From: Mesorhizobium sp. YM1C-6-2
Lineage (GTDB): Bacteria > Pseudomonadota > Alphaproteobacteria > Rhizobiales > Rhizobiaceae
Assembly: GCF_003666685.1 (NCBI RefSeq)
Contig: NZ_RCIZ01000009.1
Location: 124,001 to 188,000, forward strand
Direction: 5' to 3'
Length of the DNA stretch: 64,000 bases
This document shows positions 10,603 to 19,462 of this stretch, one piece after another. The notes below the pieces were generated by a model. The model had not been told where the DNA came from. It did no database searches and worked only from the letters and a program-made list of their open reading frames with translations. A program made the translations under genes and the position numbers. The stretch's first letter is position 1. Every line of letters starts with the position of its first letter.

Positions 10603-10628
10603 GCGGAAAGGCTTTTTCTCCTTTCCGC
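10603..10628. repeat. Inverted repeat in the transporter-secG divergent gap
   Basis: GCGGAAAG at 10603-10610 is repeated in inverted form as CTTTCCGC at 10621-10628 with a 10-base pyrimidine-rich spacer. It sits 71 bases upstream of the transporter gene and about 150 before secG. It could be an operator or an RNA hairpin. Nothing else was recognised in this 242-base gap. Confidence 0.35.
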
Positions 10629-10774
10629 GCATTGCAAGCCGCACCGCGTTCCCCATATTCCGGCACGGGCTTGGAAATGCCACGAAAGCATTGTATTGAG
10701 CCGCCTTCCTTCAGGGGCAGCGCCCGCGTGGAGCGCGCCCATGTCCGCCCGTATGACCGTCTGGTGAAGTCTTC

Positions 10775-11293
10775 ATGGAAACCGTTATCATCGTCATTCA
10801 TCTGATGGTCGTGCTTGCGCTCGTCGGCGTAGTGCTTCTGCAGCGCTCCGAGGGCGGCGGGCTCGGTATCGGCGGCGGTTCCGGCTTCATGACCGCGCGC
10901 GGTGCGGCCAATGCGCTGACCCGCGCCACCGCGATCCTCGCGGCCGCGTTCTTCATCACCTCGCTCGGCCTTTCCCTGCTTGCCCGCTATGGCGCGCAGC
11001 CGATCGACATCCTCGACCGCGTGCCGGCCGGACAGACTCAGGGACAAGGGCAGGGCGGCGTGCTCGACCAGCTCGGCGGCTCCGACGTTCCGGCAGCGCC
11101 GTCCGCCGATGGCGCCGCAACGCCTCCGGCCGACGGTGCGGCGACGCCTCCGGCCGACACCGCAGCGCCTGCAGCGCCCGACGCTGCTCCGGCCAGCCCG
11201 CCTGCGGCTCCGTCCGCCGCGCCGGCGACGGATGCGCCCGTTGCACCCGAGGCGCCTGCCCAGCCGGCCGAGCCGCAGGTTCCGAACCAGTAG
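10775..11293 (+). CDS. secG: Preprotein translocase subunit SecG with long Ala/Pro tail
   Basis: SecG is the small subunit of the SecYEG channel in the inner membrane. The first 80 residues are typical: METVIIVIHLMVVLALVGVV as helix one, the glycine-rich loop EGGGLGIGGGSGFM, and a second helix near residues 48-68. The tail from about residue 90 to 172 is almost all Ala, Pro and Asp, with GAATPPAD repeated in tandem. The protein is therefore about 80-100 residues longer than most SecG proteins; long low-complexity tails do occur in alphaproteobacteria. A strong terminator follows and pyrG is close by. Confidence 0.95.
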   Translation: METVIIVIHLMVVLALVGVVLLQRSEGGGLGIGGGSGFMTARGAANALTRATAILAAAFFITSLGLSLLARYGAQPIDILDRVPAGQTQGQGQGGVLDQLGGSDVPAAPSADGAATPPADGAATPPADTAAPAAPDAAPASPPAAPSAAPATDAPVAPEAPAQPAEPQVPNQ

Positions 11294-11315
11294 CAGTCCA
11301 GGTTTCCGTAAGGTC

Positions 11316-11346
11316 AAGGGCCGGCTTCGTCCGGCCCTTTGTCTTT
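11316..11346 (+). terminator. Rho-independent terminator after secG
   Basis: AAGGGCCGG at 11316-11324 pairs perfectly with CCGGCCCTT at 11331-11339 around the loop CTTCGT, followed by a T-rich stretch. It starts 23 bases after the secG stop. Confidence 0.85.
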
Positions 11347-11359
11347 GCGCCGCCGCGAT

Positions 11360-11379
11360 CTGTGTTCGTTTGAACACAG
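11360..11379. promoter_or_regulatory. Perfect 20-base palindrome, possible operator
   Basis: CTGTGTTC (11360-11367), spacer GTTT, GAACACAG (11372-11379) form a perfect 8+4+8 palindrome. It is 176 bases before the L,D-transpeptidase start and just after the secG terminator. The symmetry and size fit a binding site for a dimeric regulator. It does not match the GTTC-N7-GTTC SOS box. No regulator gene is adjacent. Confidence 0.45.
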
Positions 11380-11554
11380 TGGCGGCAAATGCTGCACTCA
11401 TCACGAAGATTCGACTGGCGGCTCTGTCCGGCCCAGCTTGAGAGGCGCGACATTAATGCCTTATAAAGCGGCCGGCGGCACTCTCGGCACACGTGAGGCA
11501 CAGCCTCCGCCCGCTGCGGGCCGGTTTGGGTACACATTTTTCGGGATCGTCGAC

Positions 11555-12919
11555 ATGCAGTTTCGTAGCCTTCTCCTTCTGGGCTTCGGCGCAAGCCTTG
11601 CCATGAGCGTATCGGCATATGCCGCGCCGCCTGTTCCGGCAGCTCCGGCCGTGGTGGAAACCCCGGTCGTCAACGTCGCCACGAAGGCGGAAGAGCTCAA
11701 GAAAAAGAAGGCTGCCGCGCAGGCCAAGGCGGCTGCCGAAAAGGAAAAGGCGACGTCGAAATCCGCTGCCAACGCGAAGGCCGACAAGGCCAAGCAGGCT
11801 GCCGCCAAGGCGAAGGCTGACAAGGAAAAGCTGGCGCAGGCCAAGGCGGAGAAGGACAAGCTGGCCAAGGCCAAGGCCGCCAAGGAGAAGGAACTCGCAA
11901 AGGCCCAGGCCGCGCGGGAAAAGCAACTCGCCGCCGCCAAGGCCGAAAAAGAGAAGCAGGCTGCCAGGGCCAAGGCCGAGCGCGAGAAGATGTTGGCCGA
12001 GAAGGCGAAGGCCGCCGAGGAGCGCAAGATACGGCTCGCCAAGGAAGCGGAGATCCGCAAGGTCGCCCGCGAGAAGGCCGCCGAGGAGCGCCAGATGGCA
12101 AGGGCCAAGGCTGCCGAGGAGCGCCGGCTCATGCAGGAGGCCCGGGTCAAGGCCACCGAGGAAAAGCGTCTCGCCAAGATCCGCGCCGAGCAGGAACGCC
12201 AGACGCAGATCGCCGCGGCGGCCGAAGCCGCACGCCAGGCCGAGATTTCCAGGCTCGTCTCCATGGACGTCGTCCAGTCGGGCAACAACAGCGAACTGCG
12301 CAGCGAGGCGGCCGTGCAGGTGGCGCCGCAGCAAACCGGCCTCTTCGCCGGCCTGTTCGGCGGCCAACAGGTGCAGAAGCAGTCGATGCTGCCGGAGACG
12401 CGCGCGCTCGATGCGGCCATGCAGCAGCGGGCCGCGAAGAAGCCGTTCAAGGTCCGGCCGGAATTCGAGCCCGTCGTGGTCCAGTTCCCCGGCTATCCGC
12501 GCGGCACGATCGTGATCGATACCGCAGCCCATTACCTCTATCTGGTGGAAGGCACGAACAAGGCGCGCCGCTATGCGATCGCCGTCGGCAAGGACGGCCT
12601 GCAGTACAAGGGCACCGTCAGGGTCGGCGACAAGCAGGAATGGCCGCGCTGGATTCCGACAAAGGAGATGCAGGCGCGCGAGCCGGCCAAGTATGCCCGT
12701 TATGCCGACGGCATGCCCGGCGGCGGCGCCAATCCGCTCGGCGCCCGCGCCATCTACCTCTACCAGAACGGCCGCGACACGCATCTGCGCATCCACGGGA
12801 CGGTCGCACCGGAGACCATCGGCACCAATTCGTCGAACGGCTGCTTCCGCATGATCAACGAGCACGTCATCGACCTCTACCGCCGCGTACCGGTCGGCGC
12901 CGAGGTCATCGTCCTCTAG
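11555..12919 (+). CDS. L,D-transpeptidase (YkuD) with long Lys/Ala/Glu coiled-coil region
   Basis: The ATG at 11555 opens a signal peptide (MQFRSLLLLGFGASLAM, ending near AYA at residue 22), giving 454 residues. Residues about 45-240 are an almost uninterrupted Lys/Ala/Glu/Arg-rich helix resembling the TolA stalk. A YkuD catalytic domain fills roughly 305-454, with His414, Cys430 and Arg432 in HGTV...SNGCFRM. YkuD enzymes make 3-3 peptidoglycan cross-links or attach proteins to peptidoglycan. The helix could let the enzyme span the periplasm. An upstream ATG at 11459 would add a stretch that hides the signal peptide, so I reject it. A strong terminator follows. Confidence 0.88.
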   Translation: MQFRSLLLLGFGASLAMSVSAYAAPPVPAAPAVVETPVVNVATKAEELKKKKAAAQAKAAAEKEKATSKSAANAKADKAKQAAAKAKADKEKLAQAKAEKDKLAKAKAAKEKELAKAQAAREKQLAAAKAEKEKQAARAKAEREKMLAEKAKAAEERKIRLAKEAEIRKVAREKAAEERQMARAKAAEERRLMQEARVKATEEKRLAKIRAEQERQTQIAAAAEAARQAEISRLVSMDVVQSGNNSELRSEAAVQVAPQQTGLFAGLFGGQQVQKQSMLPETRALDAAMQQRAAKKPFKVRPEFEPVVVQFPGYPRGTIVIDTAAHYLYLVEGTNKARRYAIAVGKDGLQYKGTVRVGDKQEWPRWIPTKEMQAREPAKYARYADGMPGGGANPLGARAIYLYQNGRDTHLRIHGTVAPETIGTNSSNGCFRMINEHVIDLYRRVPVGAEVIVL

Positions 12920-12943
12920 GAAAACTCCTCCAGGAAAACCAAG

Positions 12944-12970
12944 AAGGCCGGCCACGCGCCGGCCTTTTCT
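12944..12970 (+). terminator. Rho-independent terminator after the L,D-transpeptidase gene
   Basis: AAGGCCGGC at 12944-12952 pairs with GCCGGCCTT at 12958-12966 around a 5-base loop, followed by TTCT. The 9-bp GC-rich stem lies 25 bases after the stop codon. Confidence 0.85.
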
Positions 12971-13072
12971 GTTGCGGCTTCCCCCTGCGTTGCCTCCGGC
13001 GGCGTGGAAAAGCGAAGGCCGGCGAAGTTTTCTCTGGCGGAATCAAACTGGCGGCGCTAAGCACCGACTCCC

Positions 13073-14701
<1,629 letters not shown>

Positions 14702-14750
14702 TACTGTCCGGAGCGGTTGGGGCATCCACGACGTTGCCGAAGGGTTTGCC

Positions 14751-15320
14751 ATGAAGGGTGCAGCCCAAACTGCCCGACCGTCGATTCTTGAGGAGACGCT
14801 CGCCGCTGCCGTCCAGGACCAGAGGACAGTCGACGAGCAGCGCCGGAGCACCGCCCCATTGCTCGACGGGATGTCGTTCTACGACAGCATCCGCCATAAC
14901 GATGACCGGGGAAGCGTCACTGAGATCTACGATCCGCGCTGGGGCTGGCATCCCGATCCGCTCGTCTTTTCCTACATCTTCACGATCCGTCCCGGCATCG
15001 TGAAGGGCTGGGGCCTGCACAAGCTTCACGAGGACCGCTATTTCGTGGTCCGGGGCGAAATGGAACTCGTAACCTACGATCCACGCTCGGAATCCTCCAC
15101 ATACGGCAAGATCTGCAAGGTCTATCTTTCCGCGGCGCAGCCACGCCTCGTGAACGTGCCGCGCAACGTCTGGCACGCCGACCACAACATCGGCGTTGAA
15201 GACGTGATAGTCGTCAATCTTCCCACCATCCAGTACGACCACTCGAGCCCAGACAAATACCGGCTTCCTATCGATACGGACCTGATCCCGTACGATTTCG
15301 GGCCCGTGCGAGGATGGTAG
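14751..15320 (+). CDS. RmlC-like cupin, dTDP-4-dehydrorhamnose 3,5-epimerase family
   Basis: The 189-residue protein has a cupin core with GWGLHKLHEDRYFVVRGEME and a C-terminal part (PTIQYDHSSPDKYRLP, DLIPYDF) that matches the RmlC epimerase family. RmlC enzymes epimerise a nucleotide-linked keto sugar. The family histidine is kept, but the surrounding residues differ from housekeeping RmlC, and no rmlA, rmlB or rmlD is present. A related sugar or a non-enzymatic cupin role remains possible. Its stop codon overlaps the start of the glycosyltransferase gene by 7 bases, so the two are translated together. Confidence 0.75.
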   Translation: MKGAAQTARPSILEETLAAAVQDQRTVDEQRRSTAPLLDGMSFYDSIRHNDDRGSVTEIYDPRWGWHPDPLVFSYIFTIRPGIVKGWGLHKLHEDRYFVVRGEMELVTYDPRSESSTYGKICKVYLSAAQPRLVNVPRNVWHADHNIGVEDVIVVNLPTIQYDHSSPDKYRLPIDTDLIPYDFGPVRGW

Positions 15321-16432
15321 CCGGCCCTCGTTTCTCCATCCTGATGCCTACGCATAGCCGTGTGGATGTCATCGGCCATGCCATTCAGTCGGTGCTCGAC
15401 CAGAGTGAAACCGACTTCGAATTGCTTGTCGTGGGCGATGGCTGCGTATCCGGCACAGCGGATGTCGTGGCCGGCTTCCGCGACCCTCGCATCCGCTTCT
15501 TCGACCTGCCGAAGGCACCGCATTTCGGCTACGCCAACCGTAACACGGCGCTGCGCGAGGCGAGGGGTGAACTGATCGCCTTCGCGGCTGACGACGACCT
15601 TTGGTTTCCCGATCATCTGGAGAGGCTGGGACAGGCACTGTCCGGCGGCGCCGCGCTTGCCTACAGCCAGGCGCTATGGGTCTCCTCCGACGGTGTCCTC
15701 GCGCCGTTCCTGACCAATCTCGAATTCGACGACGAGCGGCAGGTTTTCTTCTCCTACCAGAACACGCTTTGCGCCGACTGCGTCGTCTACCGGGCGGATG
15801 CCTTGCCGCATCTCGATGCCTGGCCTGAAGAAGTGCCTGCCGGCGGCGACTGGAAGCTCTGGCAGCGGATCATGAACGAGAATGAGGACCGCCCGTTCGC
15901 TTATTGCCGCACGCCGACCGTGCTGCACTTCAGTGCGCGCAGGATGCAGTCGCGCTACGCGAACATGCCCTATTTCGCCACCATGCTTGAGATCGCAGAC
16001 AATGGCGGCTGGTGGCCGGCTGCGTTGCGCGCCTCGATCCCGGCTGGCGCGACGGAGCAGTCCGTCGTCGCCGGCATGATGCGGGCCGACCCGCCCGGCT
16101 GGACGCACGCCGCTCGCCTGGCCTCTGCCGACCTGACCGCGCGGCTGGCCTGGGATTTCGTCAAGACGGTGCATCCCTCCTGCAAACAGATCGACCGCGA
16201 GTTGGCTGCCGCCAGGCACGAGATCGAAGCGCCGACTGCACGGATGGCCGAGACCGAACGAGCCGCAAGCGAAATGGCGGCCCGGCAGGCCCAAGACCTC
16301 GACGCGATGCGGCTGGAGCGTGACGCAAGCCGAAAAGAGGCCGAGGCGATACGGAAATCGACAAGCTGGCGGATCACCCATCCGCTACGCTCGGCGGTCA
16401 CTGCGCTGAGGCGCGTAGGAGGAAGTCGATGA
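15314..16432 (+). CDS. Family 2 glycosyltransferase
   Basis: This 372-residue protein starts with a GT-A fold: FSILMPTHSRVDV, then LLVVGDGCVSGTADV, and the metal-binding acidic motif AADDDLWFP. Enzymes of this family move a sugar from a nucleotide donor to a glycan or lipid. Residues about 290-350 are strongly charged and predicted coiled coil, followed by a basic TSWRITHPLRS end that often marks glycosyltransferases of surface polysaccharides. It overlaps the epimerase-like gene upstream and the glyoxalase-like gene downstream. Donor and acceptor are unknown. Confidence 0.85.
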   Translation: MVAGPRFSILMPTHSRVDVIGHAIQSVLDQSETDFELLVVGDGCVSGTADVVAGFRDPRIRFFDLPKAPHFGYANRNTALREARGELIAFAADDDLWFPDHLERLGQALSGGAALAYSQALWVSSDGVLAPFLTNLEFDDERQVFFSYQNTLCADCVVYRADALPHLDAWPEEVPAGGDWKLWQRIMNENEDRPFAYCRTPTVLHFSARRMQSRYANMPYFATMLEIADNGGWWPAALRASIPAGATEQSVVAGMMRADPPGWTHAARLASADLTARLAWDFVKTVHPSCKQIDRELAAARHEIEAPTARMAETERAASEMAARQAQDLDAMRLERDASRKEAEAIRKSTSWRITHPLRSAVTALRRVGGSR

Positions 16433-17298
16433 TGCCAGGACGCCAAATCGACCATTGCGTGCTGCCGACCGCCGGTCTCGATGTCGCGCGCAAGCGGCTG
16501 ACCGCGCTTGGCTTCACCGTCGCGCCGCGAGGGCTGCATCCGTTCGGCACGGAGAACTGCTGCGTCTATTTCGCGGACGGCACGTTCCTCGAGCCGCTCG
16601 CCGTCGCCGACCAGGTCAAGGCAGGCATCGCCTCGATGCGCGGCAACATGTTCACCGCCCGCGACGCCGCCTTTCGCTATCGCCTCGGCGATGAAGGCTT
16701 TTCCGCCCTGGTGCTCGGCACAGAGGATGCAGCCGGCGACCACCGCGACTTCAGCCGCGCCGGCATCTCCGCAGGGCGGATCCTGAATTTCTCGCGGCCC
16801 TTCGTCGATGCCGCCGGCCGCAGCGACACGGCTTCCTTCAAGCTCGCCTTTGCGGCCGACCTCAGGGCGCCCGATGCCTTCTTCTTCACCTGCCAGCGCG
16901 TCAACGCACCGGCCGTCGACCGCTCGGCGCTGCAGCGGCACGCCAATGGCGCCAGGCGCATCAAGGCGATCGTGCTCGAAGCGCCCGAGCCCGAGGATTT
17001 CGCCGCTTTCCTGCGGCATGTCGTGCGCGCAATGCCTGAGCAGACGCCGGACGGGCTGCGTTTCGGCGCGGCCAATGGCAATGTGCTCGTTCGCCGGTCG
17101 GCAAAGCCGCGCGGTTTGCCCAGACCCGGCCTGCGGCTCGCCGAAATCGTCTTCGGCGTCGAATCGCTTGCCAAAGTCCGGTCGGCCTTCGCCGCCGCCG
17201 CCATCCGCCGCGAGGCGCAGCCCGGCCGCCTGACGGTCGCGCCGGCTGCCGGGCAGGGCGCCGCCTTCGCCTTCGAGGCGCTTTCCTCCCGCGGTTGA
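16429..17298 (+). CDS. VOC/glyoxalase-like domain protein
   Basis: The 289-residue protein begins RQIDHCVLPTAGLDVARKRL, the start of a Glyoxalase_3-type vicinal-oxygen-chelate domain, with the metal-ligand histidine in place. A second similar half appears from about residue 140. These proteins use a divalent metal for dioxygenase, isomerase or lyase chemistry on small molecules; the reaction here is unknown. A perfect AGGAGG precedes the start, and the ATG overlaps the glycosyltransferase stop by 4 bases. The 16432 ATG is an equally possible start. Confidence 0.7.
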   Translation: MMPGRQIDHCVLPTAGLDVARKRLTALGFTVAPRGLHPFGTENCCVYFADGTFLEPLAVADQVKAGIASMRGNMFTARDAAFRYRLGDEGFSALVLGTEDAAGDHRDFSRAGISAGRILNFSRPFVDAAGRSDTASFKLAFAADLRAPDAFFFTCQRVNAPAVDRSALQRHANGARRIKAIVLEAPEPEDFAAFLRHVVRAMPEQTPDGLRFGAANGNVLVRRSAKPRGLPRPGLRLAEIVFGVESLAKVRSAFAAAAIRREAQPGRLTVAPAAGQGAAFAFEALSSRG

Positions 17299-17335
17299 AT
17301 GGCAGTCTTAACGCTCGCGCCAAAGCGGCACTTCC

Positions 17336-19435
17336 ATGCTATGCAGCACCGGGAACCGTTGCGAGGGGTCGATAACGTTGAGTTCCGAACTTGATGCCGA
17401 AAAATCCGGCCGGCGGCCGGATGCCGCTGCGCGGCCGCAGCCACGCTGGGCGAAGCCGTTGCGCGTGCATCTCAGCGTCATCATCGTGATGCTGCTCGTG
17501 GCGATCTCGGTGCCTCTCATCTGGCTGACCTACCAGGAGGGCCGGCAGGCGGCGCTGGCGTCGGCCGAGCAGCAGATGCGGCTGCTCTCGCGCAACACGA
17601 TAGACCTCTACGCAAGCGTCTTTCACGACGGCAACGCCGTCGTCGCCATGGGCTCCGTGCTGCCCTCGCTGACGGCCGAGCCGCCGGCCTATCTCGACGC
17701 CAAGCGCGAATATTTCATTCGCGTGCTGAAGAGTTCGCCCCACCTCGACGCCGTCTATGTCGGCTATCCCAGCGGCGCCTTCTTCCAGGTCATGCGCGCC
17801 ACGCACAGCCCGCGCTGGCATGCGGCCGTATCGGCGCCCGACGAGGCGGTGTTCGCCATGCGGGTCGTGACGCGGGCGCCCGAGGGTCCCGCACTGGCCA
17901 GATGGCATTTCCTCGACGCCGACGGGATGATCATCGGCGCCGGACCCGAGCGCGAGGTGCAGTTCGATCCGCGACGCCGTCCGTGGTACCGCGACGCGGT
18001 CGCGCAGACCGGGAGCGTCGCCACCACTGGCCCCTACGTTTCCGCAAGCACCGAGACGCTGACGCTGACGCTTGCCCATACCATGGCCACCGAACCGCGT
18101 GCGGCGATCGGCGCCGACGTCATGCTGGAGACCATCAGCCGCATGCTCATGGACCAGGCCGTGTCGGAGCATTCGGTGGGCTATGTGTTCGACGACGACG
18201 GCAAGCTGATAGTGCATTCCGATCCGGTCGTCATGGCCAGCATCGTCGACAGTCTTTCGACCCGCTCGGTCAGCAACAGGGCGCTCGCCGCGAATGACCC
18301 GGCGCTCGTCGCCGAGATCGTCGCGCGCGGTCGGGACGAGGGCACGCCTGTCGCCAACGATCCGCTGTTTCTTGCCGTCCAGGGGCTGCTCGCCAGCGGC
18401 CGCGACGCAAAGGATGACGGGCTGGTCGAGTTCCGTGTTGGCAAGGAACCCTGGCTTGCAAGGATGGCCTCGGTGGGCACCGGGGCGTCGAGCCTGCTCG
18501 AGGGCGACACGATCGTCATTGCGGCCCCGATAAGCGATTTCACCGCTGCGAACGAAGCGCTGCTGCGGCAGAAATTGATGATTGCCGGCGTTCTGCTGCT
18601 GATCGGCGTGCTCATCGCGCTGCTCATCTCGCGGCGCATCAGCCGCGCGCTCGTCGCGCTCGCCGTCGACGCCAATCAGATCGGCAATCTCGATTTCAAC
18701 AGCTGGAAGATCACCCATTCGCTGATCAGCGAGATCAACATGCTGGCCCGCGCGCTCTCTTCGGCGCGTGGGGCGATCAGGACCTTCGCCGTCTACGTGC
18801 CGCGCGAACTGGTGCGCAAGATCGTGGCCTCCGGCCAGGACGAAGCCGGCGCCGCCATCCGTCGCGAGGTGACGGTGCTGTTCACTGACATACGCGACTT
18901 CACTACCATTTCCGAAGAGCATTCTCCGGAAGCCGTGGTCGAGATGCTTTCCATCTATTTCCAGGCTATGAACGCCGTCGTCGAGCGCCACAACGGCGTC
19001 ATCGTCCAGTATCTCGGCGATTCCATCTATGCGATGTGGAATGCGCCGGCCGAGAATCCCGATCATGTCGGCGACGGTTGCCGCTGCACGCTGGCGCTGA
19101 AGGCCGAGATCGACAGACTGAACGCCGAGAACATCAAGGCAGGACGGCCGGAACTGGTCACCCGCTTCGGGCTCCACACCGGCATCGCGGTGGTCGGCAG
19201 CGTCGGGGCGGAAGAGCGGCGACAATACACCGCCATGGGCGACACGGTAAACGTCGCTTCGAGGCTCGAAGGCATCAACAAGCAGTTCGGCACGACCATC
19301 CTGGCGAGCGAGGCCGTCAGGGAGCGCGCCGGAAACCTGCCCGGCGTCAGTTTCCGCCCGCTGGGTGCAGCCAGCGCCAAGGGCCGCCACGAGCAGATCC
19401 AGATCTACGAACTGGTGGAGGGGCCGCAGGTCTGA
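17336..19435 (+). CDS. Membrane class III adenylate/guanylate cyclase with Cache sensor domain
   Basis: The 699-residue protein has a transmembrane helix near residues 43-63, a large periplasmic Cache-type sensor (FDPRRRPWYRDA is typical), a second helix at about 415-435, a HAMP-like linker and a class III cyclase domain from about 505. Metal ligands are Asp518 (FTDIRDFT) and Asp562 (YLGDS); Asn639 and Arg643 lie in DTVNVASRLE. Gln558 occupies the place where adenylate cyclases usually have the adenine-selecting lysine. The product is probably cyclic AMP, but this residue leaves doubt. A TTG at 17378 has a better ribosome-binding site (GAGGGG) and would shorten the protein by 14 residues. Confidence 0.87.
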   Translation: MLCSTGNRCEGSITLSSELDAEKSGRRPDAAARPQPRWAKPLRVHLSVIIVMLLVAISVPLIWLTYQEGRQAALASAEQQMRLLSRNTIDLYASVFHDGNAVVAMGSVLPSLTAEPPAYLDAKREYFIRVLKSSPHLDAVYVGYPSGAFFQVMRATHSPRWHAAVSAPDEAVFAMRVVTRAPEGPALARWHFLDADGMIIGAGPEREVQFDPRRRPWYRDAVAQTGSVATTGPYVSASTETLTLTLAHTMATEPRAAIGADVMLETISRMLMDQAVSEHSVGYVFDDDGKLIVHSDPVVMASIVDSLSTRSVSNRALAANDPALVAEIVARGRDEGTPVANDPLFLAVQGLLASGRDAKDDGLVEFRVGKEPWLARMASVGTGASSLLEGDTIVIAAPISDFTAANEALLRQKLMIAGVLLLIGVLIALLISRRISRALVALAVDANQIGNLDFNSWKITHSLISEINMLARALSSARGAIRTFAVYVPRELVRKIVASGQDEAGAAIRREVTVLFTDIRDFTTISEEHSPEAVVEMLSIYFQAMNAVVERHNGVIVQYLGDSIYAMWNAPAENPDHVGDGCRCTLALKAEIDRLNAENIKAGRPELVTRFGLHTGIAVVGSVGAEERRQYTAMGDTVNVASRLEGINKQFGTTILASEAVRERAGNLPGVSFRPLGAASAKGRHEQIQIYELVEGPQV

Positions 19436-19462
19436 AGCGGCCGAGTCGAGCGTGCAGCGGGA

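Noticed and set aside
11700-12240. Tandem DNA repeat or CRISPR-like array in the L,D-transpeptidase gene
   Set aside because: The repetitiveness comes from codons for Lys, Ala and Glu in a helical stalk; unit length varies and there are no spacers.
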